From a virus, in the IMG/VR virus record IMGVR_UViG_3300020469_000011, positions 62,001 through 126,000 of that record: a stretch of 64,000 bases of DNA; one strand, given 5' to 3'. The position numbers were made by a program, and so were the translations under genes. Positions within the stretch are counted from its first letter, which is position 1. Each line of letters begins with the position of its first letter. Below are positions 45,043 through 54,711 of this stretch, piece after piece. The notes beneath the pieces are model-generated. The model saw only the letters and a list, made by a program, of their open reading frames with translations. It made no database searches and was not told where the DNA came from.

Positions 45043-47559
45043 ATGTTTTATACTAATGTAGCACTTGTTGGTAATAAAATACACATGAGGTATATTGAAA
45101 ATGGAATAAGAAAACAAAATGATTTTTCTTTCAGTCCTGAATTGTTTATAAAAAGTAAGAAAGGTAATTTTAGAGATCTATATAATAATTCCTATAAAAG
45201 TATAGAAGTAGAAAACGTAAAAACCGCCAAAGAAAAAGTTAAAAGTTCTTCTAATATTGAAGACTATACTATTTGTGGTAATGCAAAACCCGAATTTGAG
45301 TTTATTCATAGAAACTTTCCTGAAAACATATCCTTTGACTCCTCACAAATAAACATTGGTTATCTTGATATTGAGGTTTTTACAGACGGTGCTTTTCCTG
45401 AACCATCTGCCGCAAAATATCCAATCAATGCTATATCCTTTCGTATTCATGAAATGACACATGCTTTTGGTTTAACCTATGACAATGTTACCTATAAAAG
45501 CAAAAAAGATGATGTAACTGTATATCTATTTGATACTGAAGAAAAATTATTAACTGAATTTATAAATTTTTGGAGTAAATGTGAATTAGATGTTATATCT
45601 GGTTGGAACTCTAATAGTTTTGATATTCCATACATTTGCAGAAGAATAGAAAATGTATTTGGTGAAAGGTATTTAAAAAGACTATCCCCATATTCAAAAA
45701 TCTTTTCAACAGAAAGAAAGAATGATTTTGGTAATAAAGAGATTGCATATAAAATTTATGGAATATCTCAAATAGACTATCTTGCAATCTACAAAAAATT
45801 TACATTTAAAAATCGTGAAAGCTATAAACTAGATTTTATTGCACAAGAAGAATTGGGTGAACGTAAAGAAGATGTATCTGATTATGATAATCTATTTGAT
45901 TTGTATGAAAAAGACTTTGAACTTTTCATGGATTATAATATTAAAGATACTGAACTTGTAGAAAGATTAGATGATAGATTAAAGCTAATGGAAATAGCAT
46001 TAACTCTGGCATATTTTTCAAAAGTAAATTATGAAGATATCTTTAGTCCAATGAGGTATTGGGAAAACATTATTCAAAATTATCTTTATGAACATCAGAT
46101 AGTTGTACCAATTGAAAAGCCAGAAAATGAAAAGACTAAAAAGTTTGAAGGTGCGTATGTAAAAGATCCAATTGTAGGTAAACATGATTTCATGGTATCC
46201 TTTGACTTCACTGCTCTGTATCCATATATTCTTCGTACATTTAATATTTCTCCAGAAACTATTCAAGGAATGCGATATGATCTAGATGTAGAATCTATAT
46301 TAAATCAATCAATTGATTTATCTAGTGAATATGAAAAAGACATTACTGTAGCTGCAAATGGAGCCAGATTCACTCGCAAACACACTGGATTTATTCCTGC
46401 TCTTATTAAAAGAATGTTAGATTTGAGAGTTGATTCTAAAAAAGAAATGATTAAGACTCAGCAGAAAATTGAAGAAATGAAAAAGAGCGGTGAAAATCTA
46501 AATGATATTAAACTTTTAGAAAAGAAAACAGTTGCTTTATTTAATATGCAACTTGTAGCTAAAGTAGCTGCAAACTCTTTTTATGGAATTTGTGGATTAA
46601 AATATTTTCGTTTTTATGATATACGTTTAGCAGAAGCAGTAACTTATTCCGGTCAAGCAGCAAATCGTTTTGTAGAAAAGAAAGTAAATGAATATTTAAA
46701 TAAATTACTAGAGACAGAAAATAAAGATTATACAATCTATATGGATACAGATTCTTGTTATTTTGACCTAAGTGGAATGGTGAATAAATTTGTTCCTAAT
46801 AAAACAAAACAAGAACAGAACGAGTTTGTCAAGAAAGTGGGTTATTCAAAACTCACAGAATGTATTGATAATGCTATTGATAGTTTCAACAAATATTTAA
46901 ATGTTCATGATGCTATTCTTAATATGAAAATGGAAGCCGTTGGTGGTGGAGTTTTTATAGCAAAGAAAAAGTATGTAATGTCAATAGTCCATATGGAAGG
47001 TGTAGACTATGCAAAACCAAAATTAAAAATGACAGGTGTTGAAGCAGTAAAATCTTCAACTCCTGCTCCAGCTAGAAAAGCTTTGACAGACTGTGCGAAT
47101 ATTCTTGTCACAGGAACAGAAGATGAACTAATTGAATATGTCACAAAATTTCGTAAAGAATGGAATGGTCTATCTCCAGATCAAATTGGATTACCAACTT
47201 CAGTGAATGGTATATTTAAGTATCACACAAAAGATAATAGATATGCACTTGGCTGTCCTATACATGTGAGAGCAGCAATTAATTATAATTATTGGATATC
47301 CGAATATAAAATTGATATGCATTATTCTGATATTAAAGATGGTTCAAAAGCAAAGTATGTTTTTCTTATAAACCAAAACTACACTAGAGAAAATGTCATA
47401 GCGTTTCCATCTAAGCTACCGAAAGAACTTGACTTACACTCCAAAATAGATTATAATGCTCAGTTAGAAAGATCATTTCTTTCTCCTCTTAAAATTATGC
47501 TTGAGCCAACTGGTTGGAATTATGAGAAAAAAGTAAATTTAATGGATTTATTTTCTTAA
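45043..47559 (+). CDS. 43: Family B DNA polymerase gp43
   Basis: 838 aa (T4 gp43 is 898). The 3'-5' exonuclease motifs are YLDIEVF (Asp109, Glu111), GWNSNSFDIPY and YNIKDTEL. The polymerase motifs are A SFDFTALYPYILRTFN (near 388), B KVAANSFYGICG (about 507-518) and C YMDTDSCYF (Asp568, Asp570). The end, VNLMDLFS, is similar to the clamp-binding tails of T4-type polymerases. Replicates the genome with gp41/gp61. Complete. Confidence 0.97.
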   Translation: MFYTNVALVGNKIHMRYIENGIRKQNDFSFSPELFIKSKKGNFRDLYNNSYKSIEVENVKTAKEKVKSSSNIEDYTICGNAKPEFEFIHRNFPENISFDSSQINIGYLDIEVFTDGAFPEPSAAKYPINAISFRIHEMTHAFGLTYDNVTYKSKKDDVTVYLFDTEEKLLTEFINFWSKCELDVISGWNSNSFDIPYICRRIENVFGERYLKRLSPYSKIFSTERKNDFGNKEIAYKIYGISQIDYLAIYKKFTFKNRESYKLDFIAQEELGERKEDVSDYDNLFDLYEKDFELFMDYNIKDTELVERLDDRLKLMEIALTLAYFSKVNYEDIFSPMRYWENIIQNYLYEHQIVVPIEKPENEKTKKFEGAYVKDPIVGKHDFMVSFDFTALYPYILRTFNISPETIQGMRYDLDVESILNQSIDLSSEYEKDITVAANGARFTRKHTGFIPALIKRMLDLRVDSKKEMIKTQQKIEEMKKSGENLNDIKLLEKKTVALFNMQLVAKVAANSFYGICGLKYFRFYDIRLAEAVTYSGQAANRFVEKKVNEYLNKLLETENKDYTIYMDTDSCYFDLSGMVNKFVPNKTKQEQNEFVKKVGYSKLTECIDNAIDSFNKYLNVHDAILNMKMEAVGGGVFIAKKKYVMSIVHMEGVDYAKPKLKMTGVEAVKSSTPAPARKALTDCANILVTGTEDELIEYVTKFRKEWNGLSPDQIGLPTSVNGIFKYHTKDNRYALGCPIHVRAAINYNYWISEYKIDMHYSDIKDGSKAKYVFLINQNYTRENVIAFPSKLPKELDLHSKIDYNAQLERSFLSPLKIMLEPTGWNYEKKVNLMDLFS

Positions 47560-47578
47560 CATTTAATGAAGGATTGTT

Positions 47579-48649
47579 ATGTCAAGTTTTTTTAAAAACT
47601 ATGCAAAATCAATGAAAAACGAACTTGCTACTATTGTTGGTGAGCAGGGTATGATAGGTGATTGTGAAGAATTTTTAGATACAGGTTCTTACATGCTGAA
47701 TGCAATTATGTCAGCGGATTTATTTAAAGGCATTCCTAAAAATAAAACAATTGCTATTGCATCAGATTCAGGTATTGGCAAATCATTCTTTTGTGTATCT
47801 ATTGCAAAAGAATTTCAAAAGAATTTTCCAAATGGATATGTTGTTTATTATGAAACAGAAAATGCATTTACTACAAAAATGTTTGCTGAAAGAGGAATTG
47901 ATCTAAACCGTTTGCTTTATGTACCAATTGGAACTGTTGAACAATTCCGACATGAGTCAACAAAATTTGTTAAAGATTATAATGGTTTGTCAGAAGAAGA
48001 GAAAGTACCATTTATTATGATATTAGATTCTATTGGTAACTTGTCTACAGAAAAAGAATATGAAGATGCTATTTCAGGTGCAAACAAAACAGATATGACA
48101 AAAGGCAGACTTGTTAAATCAGCACTAAGAACATTGAAAATGGAATTGTCAAGAGCCAATGCCCCATTGATTATGACTAATCATGTATACAGTGAAATCG
48201 GTTCAATGTATCCTCAAGAAGTAATGACCGGTGGAAAAGGTCCTTTGTTTCTGTCCGATGTAGTTTTGTTTTTATCTAAACGTAAAGATAAAGATGGAAC
48301 AGTACAAGTTGGTAATTTTATTTCAGCAAGAGCCAGAAAATCAAGATTTACTAAAGAAAATTCAAAAGTTGAAATTTATTTAAACTTTAAAACTGGTATT
48401 AATAAATATCATGGTCTTTTACCTTTTGCTGAAAAGGCAGGTGTTTATAAAAAAATTGGTAATCGTTATGAAGTTTCTGATGGACGTAAATTATATGAAA
48501 AACAGATTATGGAAAATCCACAAGAATTTTTCACTCAAGAAGTATTAGAAAAAATCAATGAATATATTCATGAAGAATTTTCATATGGTGGTTATACGGA
48601 AGAACTGCCATTTGATAGTTTAGATGAAGATGTTTTAGAAAAGGAGTAA
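47579..48649 (+). CDS. uvsX: RecA-like recombinase UvsX
   Basis: 356 aa, near T4 UvsX (391). Walker A is ASDSGIGKS (61-69) and Walker B-like IMILDSIGN is near residue 160. RTLKMELSRANAPLIMTNHV and EVMTGGKGPLFLSDVVLFLS match the UvsX core. Drives strand exchange and recombination-dependent replication. Follows gp43 by 19 nt and precedes a 124-aa gene and gp41. Confidence 0.94.
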   Translation: MSSFFKNYAKSMKNELATIVGEQGMIGDCEEFLDTGSYMLNAIMSADLFKGIPKNKTIAIASDSGIGKSFFCVSIAKEFQKNFPNGYVVYYETENAFTTKMFAERGIDLNRLLYVPIGTVEQFRHESTKFVKDYNGLSEEEKVPFIMILDSIGNLSTEKEYEDAISGANKTDMTKGRLVKSALRTLKMELSRANAPLIMTNHVYSEIGSMYPQEVMTGGKGPLFLSDVVLFLSKRKDKDGTVQVGNFISARARKSRFTKENSKVEIYLNFKTGINKYHGLLPFAEKAGVYKKIGNRYEVSDGRKLYEKQIMENPQEFFTQEVLEKINEYIHEEFSYGGYTEELPFDSLDEDVLEKE

Positions 48650-48655
48650 CTTAAA

Positions 48656-49030
48656 ATGGAAAACAATACAATATTTAATTATGGTGTGGTTAAAGATGAA
48701 AGTGATGATAGATGGGCTATTCATATTGAAAGTGGAGATTTTACGGATTTTATTTTTAAAATAGATCATCTTCGCTTGACATATAAAACTGATGATGATA
48801 GACTAAAGTTGGTTGAAAGTTATGATGAAGTAGATGATAAAGATGTAATTCTAGATTTTCAGTATGACCTTACCTCAGTCCCAAACAATTTTGAAAATGT
48901 AGATGGTAGTCAAGAGGCTTTTGAAAATGTTGCTAGAAATATTTTAATTGATATTTTAATGAGTCATCCTGAATTATATAAATTGGAGTCTAATAATGAA
49001 CACCAAGCTGATATTGAACAGCCTAATTAA
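48656..49030 (+). CDS. Hypothetical protein between uvsX and gp41, 124 aa
   Basis: Very acidic (DFQYDLTSVPNNFENVDGSQ, DEVDDKDVILDF). Unrecognised. A small acidic gene at this site is seen in marine T4-like phages, so it may be a replication accessory. It overlaps the gp41 start by 35 nt. Confidence 0.65.
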   Translation: MENNTIFNYGVVKDESDDRWAIHIESGDFTDFIFKIDHLRLTYKTDDDRLKLVESYDEVDDKDVILDFQYDLTSVPNNFENVDGSQEAFENVARNILIDILMSHPELYKLESNNEHQADIEQPN

Positions 49031-50354
49031 AAACAAAAGTTATGTTAATAAAACTCTCCCTTTTCTAAAACAAGAATATTTTGAAGACAAATTAGAAAAG
49101 TCTATATATAGTTATATATCTAAATTTATTACAGAATATAATACTCTTCCTTCAGATGATGTTGTAGAATATTATGCAGGTAAAGATAACACTTTAAGTG
49201 ATGATGAACTAAAAGAACTTAGTAGTGTTTGGAATGATATCATTAATCAAGATACAGAAAATATGACGGTAGATTGGTTAGTAGATATTACCGAAGAATG
49301 GTGTAAAGAAAGAGCAATTTTTCTTGCTGTAAGTGAATCTATTAATATTATTACAGATGATAAAAAGAAAGGTGATAAAAATACTATACCAGATATATTA
49401 AAAGATGCATTGTCTGTTTCCTTTGATACAAATATTGGTCATGACTTTACAGAAGATGCAGAATCTAGATTTGAATATTATCATAAAAAAGAATCTAAAC
49501 TTCCTTTTGATATTGAAATGTTAAACAAAATTACTAAAGGTGGTTTTACTCATGGAACATTAAATTTATTTTTAGGTGGGACTAATTCTGGTAAAACTCT
49601 TTTTATGTGCCATTTAGCTGCATCATATTTGAATCATGGATACAATGTTTTATATATAACACTTGAAATAGCCGAAGAAGAAATTGCTAAACGAATTGAT
49701 TCTAATTTGATGAATATAAAAATGTCTGAAGTTACTACAATGACTAAGGATAGTTTTCTGACAAAAATTGAAAAAATTAGAGCAAAAACAATTGGAAACT
49801 TAAAAATAAAACAATATCCGCCGGCTTCTGCAAATATTAATCATTTTCGTGCTTTACTAAATGAGTTAAATTTAAAGAAAAATTTTGCTCCAGATATAAT
49901 TATAGTAGATTATTTAGGATTGTGTTCCTCTGCTAGAATACGTTCTTCTGAAAATTCTTTTAATTTTTATAAATCAGTTGCTGAAGAAATGAGAGGTCTT
50001 GCTGTAGAGAAAAAAGTACCTATTGTTAGCAATCATCAATTTAATCGTTCAGGCCAATATAATACAGATGTAGATTTAGAAAACATTTCAGAATCACATG
50101 GTATATCTATGACTGCTGATTTTATGGCAGCAATTATAGTTACTGAAGAATTTATTGAAGAAAAGAAAGTTATGATAAAACAACTGAAAAGTAGATATAA
50201 TGATCCGAGTTATTATAATAAATTCATGATTGGAATGGATAGAGAAAAAATGAAACTCTATAATTTAGAAGATGAGCACGTTATAGAAATGGCATCTATA
50301 AAAGAAAAAGATGATGTTGTTTCAAAACCAAAAGTAAATATTGATTTTTCGTAA
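48996..50354 (+). CDS. 41: Replicative DNA helicase gp41
   Basis: 452 aa, DnaB-like. Walker A is GGTNSGKT (194-201), Walker B IIIVDYLGLCSS, and YITLEIAEEEIAKRID and SNHQFNRSG fit the RecA-type helicase core. The N-terminus (LILNSLIKNKSYVNKTLPFL followed by KQEYFE) resembles the T4-like gp41 start. A GGAG site precedes its ATG inside the upstream gene. Forms the hexameric helicase that partners gp61. Confidence 0.93.
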   Translation: MNTKLILNSLIKNKSYVNKTLPFLKQEYFEDKLEKSIYSYISKFITEYNTLPSDDVVEYYAGKDNTLSDDELKELSSVWNDIINQDTENMTVDWLVDITEEWCKERAIFLAVSESINIITDDKKKGDKNTIPDILKDALSVSFDTNIGHDFTEDAESRFEYYHKKESKLPFDIEMLNKITKGGFTHGTLNLFLGGTNSGKTLFMCHLAASYLNHGYNVLYITLEIAEEEIAKRIDSNLMNIKMSEVTTMTKDSFLTKIEKIRAKTIGNLKIKQYPPASANINHFRALLNELNLKKNFAPDIIIVDYLGLCSSARIRSSENSFNFYKSVAEEMRGLAVEKKVPIVSNHQFNRSGQYNTDVDLENISESHGISMTADFMAAIIVTEEFIEEKKVMIKQLKSRYNDPSYYNKFMIGMDREKMKLYNLEDEHVIEMASIKEKDDVVSKPKVNIDFS

Positions 50355-50362
50355 GGAATATT

Positions 50363-50965
50363 ATGTTAGATCCAAATAATATATTTTTAATAGGAAATCC
50401 TGAATTCTATTCAGATCCTCAAAAAAATATGTTTCGTTCAGATATATGGGATGACTATGAGTCTATGAATGAAGACTTGATATCTTATTGGAATGAGACT
50501 GTAAATAAAGATAATATTGTTTATATAGTCTGCGGTAAAGGAGGTATTGGAAATTCTTTTTTTAAAAATAAATTGAATGAAAAATTAAATGGTGAGATAA
50601 TTTTAATTCAAAATAAAAATTCATCGATACCTAAATATTATAACCATTTTGTAAGTGAAGCAGAATTCGTACATGTTAAGGCAATTGATTTAAATATTCA
50701 ATATACTATTTATTTAACTAATTTTTTAGAACATATAAATAGAGTAGAAGCTAATTTCACAGTAACTTCATGTTTAACTAATAACTTAAAAAAAGTAAAT
50801 GAAAAATTTATATATTATGAAAGTAAAGAAGGTTCACACATATTTGTAAATAATTTGAATAAACCTGTATTTAATTTATCAGCAGATTTATGGGAATTTA
50901 AACCAGTACGCTTATCTACTTTATTAGAAATTTACAAAAGCTATTGCATATTTAACTCAGAATAA
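50363..50965 (+). CDS. Degenerate metallophosphoesterase-like protein, 200 aa
   Basis: The layout of the phage calcineurin-like phosphoesterases is visible, but the metal ligands appear lost. The usual (S)DxHxGH start reads IGNPEFYSD. The usual YxxGDF reads IVYIVCGKGG (about 52-61). The usual GNHD reads IQNKN (about 82-86). The ESMNEDLISYWNETV helix typical of the family is retained. It may be a catalytically dead regulator or scaffold. Family assignment is by pattern and could be wrong. Confidence 0.5.
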   Translation: MLDPNNIFLIGNPEFYSDPQKNMFRSDIWDDYESMNEDLISYWNETVNKDNIVYIVCGKGGIGNSFFKNKLNEKLNGEIILIQNKNSSIPKYYNHFVSEAEFVHVKAIDLNIQYTIYLTNFLEHINRVEANFTVTSCLTNNLKKVNEKFIYYESKEGSHIFVNNLNKPVFNLSADLWEFKPVRLSTLLEIYKSYCIFNSE

Positions 50966-50967
50966 AA

Positions 50968-51492
50968 ATGAAAAAAACATACAATCAATTTGTAGAAAGT
51001 ATTCTTTTAGAAAAAAAGAAAAAGAATAAAAAAGAACCAGATAGTGATCTTTTTTTAGATAATGAAGAAGAAGAGGAAGAAGAACCTACTGATGAAGAAG
51101 AATCTACTGATGAAGAAGAATCTGAAGATACTGAAGAGGATACTCCAGAAGAAGGTGAGGAAGATGAGCCAGAACCAAAAGAGGATGAAAAAGAATACGA
51201 TCCTGATGACGAAGAAAAAGTTAAGACTTCAAAACAAGATACTGAGAAAAAAGCTTTAAAAAACGTATCAACTGACGTAGAAGATAGTGATATGGAAAGT
51301 GATGAAATTGAAGACAAAATTGATGATGAAATAGAGTATTTAGAAACTGATAAAGAAAGAAATGAAAAATTATCTTATAAAGATAAAAAAGAAGAAGAAG
51401 AAAAACAGAAAAAAGAAAAACAAGATAAAGAAGATAATAAAACTAAAATCGTTATCAATCCTAACATCACAGAACATTTAAATAACTGGTAA
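50968..51492 (+). CDS. Acidic prohead-core-like protein with capsid-targeting-like leader, 174 aa
   Basis: The leader MKKTYNQFVESILLE precedes a basic KKKKNKK patch, then a long Glu/Asp-rich body (a run of seven Glu within residues 32-40, many TDEEE repeats), ending TKIVINPNITEHLNNW. T4 gp67, an abundant prohead core protein, is similarly acidic and processed by the head protease. The leader LLE before KKKK fits the (I/L)xE cleavage preference. Position beside replication genes is not T4-like. Core function inferred from composition. Confidence 0.6.
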   Translation: MKKTYNQFVESILLEKKKKNKKEPDSDLFLDNEEEEEEEPTDEEESTDEEESEDTEEDTPEEGEEDEPEPKEDEKEYDPDDEEKVKTSKQDTEKKALKNVSTDVEDSDMESDEIEDKIDDEIEYLETDKERNEKLSYKDKKEEEEKQKKEKQDKEDNKTKIVINPNITEHLNNW

Positions 51493-51498
51493 TCTAAA

Positions 51499-52701
51499 AT
51501 GGCAGCATCAAACGATAGAAAGATTTCTCAATTACCTCTACTGACTGAAGTAAAAGATGACTCAACTTTTCTTGTTGTTAGTAACATTAGTACTACTCCT
51601 AAGAATGAGAGAATCAATACTCAGACCTTGTTTAACCAAGTACCTGTTTCCGTGACAGTAGGAAAAGAATTAAGTGGAAAAGATGTTATCTTTAACACTA
51701 CTCTTTCTGCAGCTAATAGATTTTATTTTGATAGTTCTAGTGGGGATTTAAATCTTGGAAGAAATTTAACAGTTGCAAACAGCGTTACGGTTACTAATGA
51801 CTTAACTGTAAATGGTACTGTTTACTTTGGTGCGATCAATCCTAATTTTGTTAATCTTGATATTACAGGAAATTTTACAAGTAATGGTTCAGCCAATGTA
51901 GGAACAACTCTACTTGTTGCTGGTGAATCCACGTTTTCAGAAAATGTAACAGCAAGCAAGCATCTAACAGTTTCAAATAATTTAACTGTTGCCGGAGCAA
52001 CAACTCTCACAGGAAATTTAACCGGCGAACACATTATTTCAAATACTGCGAATATATCAACATTAACAGTAACAAATAGTATTGCTGGTGCACAGTCAAT
52101 ATCGTCTGTAAGTTCTTTTGCTGAAAACATTGTTGCAAATAATACTATTACTGCTAACGGCTCTATTACGTCTGTAGGTAATATTACTGGTAATGCAGGC
52201 ACATTAACTTCTTTAAACGTTACATCTAATGGTCAAGTAGGAAATAGATTAACAGTTCAAAATCTAACAACTCAAGTAAATGCAGATATTGATGGTCAAG
52301 TAACGGCAAATAATGTTGTAGCAAATATTAATTTAACATCACCAGCTGCTACAATTACTACGTTGAATACCACTACATTAAATGCAACAGATTTTGAATC
52401 TACTAATAATATTAATGCACTAGCTATTACTACTGTAAACTTAGCAGTTGATACGTTTAGTATTAGTACACTAGATGCTACCACTTTAACTTCAAACACT
52501 ATAAATGCTAATAATGTAATTTCCCCAGACATATCAGTCTCTAATTTAAAAATGAGTATTATCACTACTTTACCAGATGCTAATACTATACCAGACGGAA
52601 CTATGGTTCTTTATTTTAATGCAGGAAATTATTCATTACAAGTAGCTGCAGGAACACCACCAGCTAGATATTGGAGATCTGTATTCTTAGGAAATCCATA
52701 A
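51499..52701 (+). CDS. Beta-solenoid repeat virion protein, 400 aa
   Basis: The sequence is built of short repeats such as NLTVANSVTVTNDLTVNGTV and LTVSNNLTVAGATTLTGNLT, typical of phage fibre or whisker beta-helix stems. It ends YSLQVAAGTPPARYWRSVFL, a small capping domain. The N-terminus (KISQLPLLTEV, FLVVSN) resembles the conserved start of virion fibre proteins. Likely a fibre or head-associated spike. Confidence 0.75.
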   Translation: MAASNDRKISQLPLLTEVKDDSTFLVVSNISTTPKNERINTQTLFNQVPVSVTVGKELSGKDVIFNTTLSAANRFYFDSSSGDLNLGRNLTVANSVTVTNDLTVNGTVYFGAINPNFVNLDITGNFTSNGSANVGTTLLVAGESTFSENVTASKHLTVSNNLTVAGATTLTGNLTGEHIISNTANISTLTVTNSIAGAQSISSVSSFAENIVANNTITANGSITSVGNITGNAGTLTSLNVTSNGQVGNRLTVQNLTTQVNADIDGQVTANNVVANINLTSPAATITTLNTTTLNATDFESTNNINALAITTVNLAVDTFSISTLDATTLTSNTINANNVISPDISVSNLKMSIITTLPDANTIPDGTMVLYFNAGNYSLQVAAGTPPARYWRSVFLGNP

Positions 52702-52718
52702 TATGATAAATCTTTGTT

Positions 52719-53111
52719 ATGGTTGATATATCTGAAGAGAGTTTTTATAATTTTGCTATATCTAATTTAAAATCAAAATATTTAATAGAATCAGAGTTTC
52801 GTTCTCTTTTAAAACATATAATATACATTAAGAGACTATTAAAAAAATATAAAGACAACTCTAAAACAATTAATATTAATCTATTAATAAATCATTTTGT
52901 TATTCTATATAATGAGTTTGATCAAAATTCGTTAACAGCGATATTATTTTATCAAATAAACGAGTTATATTATCCACAATTAAAAACTATTTTGTTATTG
53001 TTAAACAATATTAATTACGATGATGTGTTAATACTTAATAATGTTAAAATAGAAATAAGCAATATTCTTATAGATAAAGAATTAGAAAATATATTAAAAA
53101 GAATAATTTAA
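52719..53111 (+). CDS. Small conserved T4-like phage protein, 130 aa
   Basis: The FRSLLKHIIYIKRLLKKYKD segment followed by INLLINHFVILYNEF and LKTILLLLNNINYDDV resembles a small protein family widespread in T4-like phages (recalled as DUF7207-like). Mostly helical and hydrophobic. Function unknown. The stop and the next ATG share one base. Confidence 0.7.
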   Translation: MVDISEESFYNFAISNLKSKYLIESEFRSLLKHIIYIKRLLKKYKDNSKTININLLINHFVILYNEFDQNSLTAILFYQINELYYPQLKTILLLLNNINYDDVLILNNVKIEISNILIDKELENILKRII

Positions 53112-54268
53112 TGTCTTATCATAAAAAACACAACTTTCAAAATCAGCTTTCTTTATTTCTTAATATAGATGAAGAAAATGGTGGTAATGGTGGCGGCGGT
53201 AATGGTGGTGGAAACGGTAACGGTGGAAATGGTGGTCCAATGACTTCAGCTACAACGGGATTGCCAACTTCTGGAGAAGATACTTTTAGAAGAAATTCTT
53301 ATTTAGAAGGGGGAGTGTCTGGTTATTATTATGACCCAAATAAAAAAAGAAAAAAGAAACGAAAAAAATTAAAAAAATCTTTCTTAGATTATATGATAGG
53401 AGATGGATCTTCTTATGTTAAAGAAGATAAAGAATCTCCCATTGATTTTGCAATGTCTATAAATGAGGAAGATTTATCCGAACTGTTTGGTGAATCTGTA
53501 TATGAATTTGGAGAAAATACCTACACCGTAAAATACTATAGAAAAGGTGAAAATTATAGTTATGGTAAAATGTTCTTTGTAGGTAATAACAAATTTGCAA
53601 TGAGATTTAACAAAGAGCCAAAATCAAAGAACGAAATTGATAGTATATCTTTTTGGAATAAATGGTCAACAGAAATAGTAAACGAGGATTTAAATTTCAG
53701 TATAACACCAGATGCAGACGTTATAACAGATGATCTAAGTTTAGAAAAATGTTATGAGATAGCAAAGCAAATATTTAAAAATAGAAAACCGAGATTTGTA
53801 AAGATTGACAATATTAAGATAGAAAAAGGGGGAAAGCCAGCTAACAAAGAATTTCAAGAAGAGTTGGGGGAAGATGGAAAAAAATCTGTGAGTTTCACAG
53901 AATTACTTGACTTTGCCCGCCAAAAGGGGTATACTGTAAAGGAGCCAGGCGATGGTTCTCTTGATATTAATCTAGTTGTACCCATGAAGATTCCTAATAA
54001 AGAATTTATAATTCCTCATGAATCAGAATATAAAAAGACTATGAATGTAGATAAGTTTGTTGAAAATAACAAGCTTTTATTAACACCAGTCAATATACAA
54101 AACTTTGTTAAAAATGTTCAAGATGCAGAAGAATTATTAGAATTTTTTAGAAGTTTATTTAAAGACAACCTAATAAATAATTTATCTTTTGAAGCAATAG
54201 TTTTTGCTTCTAAAGTCATAAAAAGTAAACATCCTGAATGGCTTAAACTTTTAGTTCCTAGAATGTAA
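53111..54268 (+). CDS. Virion-associated protein with Gly/Asn-rich and basic segments, 385 aa
   Basis: Residues 24-42 are a Gly/Asn low-complexity stretch. Residues 77-90 are a Lys/Arg-rich run (KKRKKKRKKLKK). A folded alpha/beta body follows, and the C-terminal region is helical (NFVKNVQDAEELLEFFRSLF). The Lys-rich patch suggests nucleic-acid or capsid contact. Coupled to the 130-aa gene. Not recognised as a known T4 protein. Confidence 0.65.
   Translation: MSYHKKHNFQNQLSLFLNIDEENGGNGGGGNGGGNGNGGNGGPMTSATTGLPTSGEDTFRRNSYLEGGVSGYYYDPNKKRKKKRKKLKKSFLDYMIGDGSSYVKEDKESPIDFAMSINEEDLSELFGESVYEFGENTYTVKYYRKGENYSYGKMFFVGNNKFAMRFNKEPKSKNEIDSISFWNKWSTEIVNEDLNFSITPDADVITDDLSLEKCYEIAKQIFKNRKPRFVKIDNIKIEKGGKPANKEFQEELGEDGKKSVSFTELLDFARQKGYTVKEPGDGSLDINLVVPMKIPNKEFIIPHESEYKKTMNVDKFVENNKLLLTPVNIQNFVKNVQDAEELLEFFRSLFKDNLINNLSFEAIVFASKVIKSKHPEWLKLLVPRM
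53180..53236 (+). repeat. Gly/Asn codon microsatellite-like tract
   Basis: The DNA is a run of GGN and AAT/AAC codons encoding 19 Gly/Asn residues. It is likely to be length-variable between related phages. Confidence 0.6.
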
Positions 54269-54270
54269 TT

Positions 54271-54711
54271 ATGAAAAAAGTTAGTTCTGGTATCGTGATA
54301 ACAAATGGAAAAATAGTTCTTGGTTGTAAATCTTATAAATGGGATTTACCTAAAGGAGAAATAGAAAAAGATGAAAAGCCAATAGATGCTGCAGTTCGAG
54401 AGGCTAAAGAAGAAACAGGATTACAGATAGATAAAAATGATTTAACTGAATTGGGATTTTTTGATTATACAAAACACAAAGATTTATGGTTATATTTACA
54501 TGTACCTAAGAAATTACCAGATACTTCAAAAATGAAATGCACAACATATTTTGAAGATAGAAATGGAAATGAAATTTTAGAGGTATCTGACTATAAGTAT
54601 ATTAATTTTAAATATCTGGAAAGATTTTTTTATCGTTCAATTTGTAAAGTATTAAGAATAATTGAACAATCTTCTACTTTTTCGGACTACTTTAAAGGAG
54701 GTCTAAAATGA
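54271..54711 (+). CDS. Nudix hydrolase, 146 aa
   Basis: A complete Nudix box is present at residues 29-51: GEIEKDEKPIDAAVREAKEE, then TGL, matching Gx5Ex7REUxEExGU. The start KKVSSGIVITNG and KWDLPKG strand are typical. It may clean modified nucleotides, hydrolyse ADP-ribose or decap RNA; the substrate cannot be read. Stop overlaps the next ATG by 4 nt. Confidence 0.88.
   Translation: MKKVSSGIVITNGKIVLGCKSYKWDLPKGEIEKDEKPIDAAVREAKEETGLQIDKNDLTELGFFDYTKHKDLWLYLHVPKKLPDTSKMKCTTYFEDRNGNEILEVSDYKYINFKYLERFFYRSICKVLRIIEQSSTFSDYFKGGLK

Noticed and set aside
48776-48804. Possible sigma-70 promoter inside the 124-aa gene
   Set aside because: TTGACA is present, but at 17 nt spacing the -10 reads TAGACT, two mismatches, in coding sequence without a suitable downstream gap.
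50985-51317. Minus-strand Ser-rich ORF opposite the acidic protein
   Set aside because: It is the reverse of GAA/GAG-rich codons, which automatically reads as Ser/Phe-rich; the plus-strand frame has the ribosome site and operon context.
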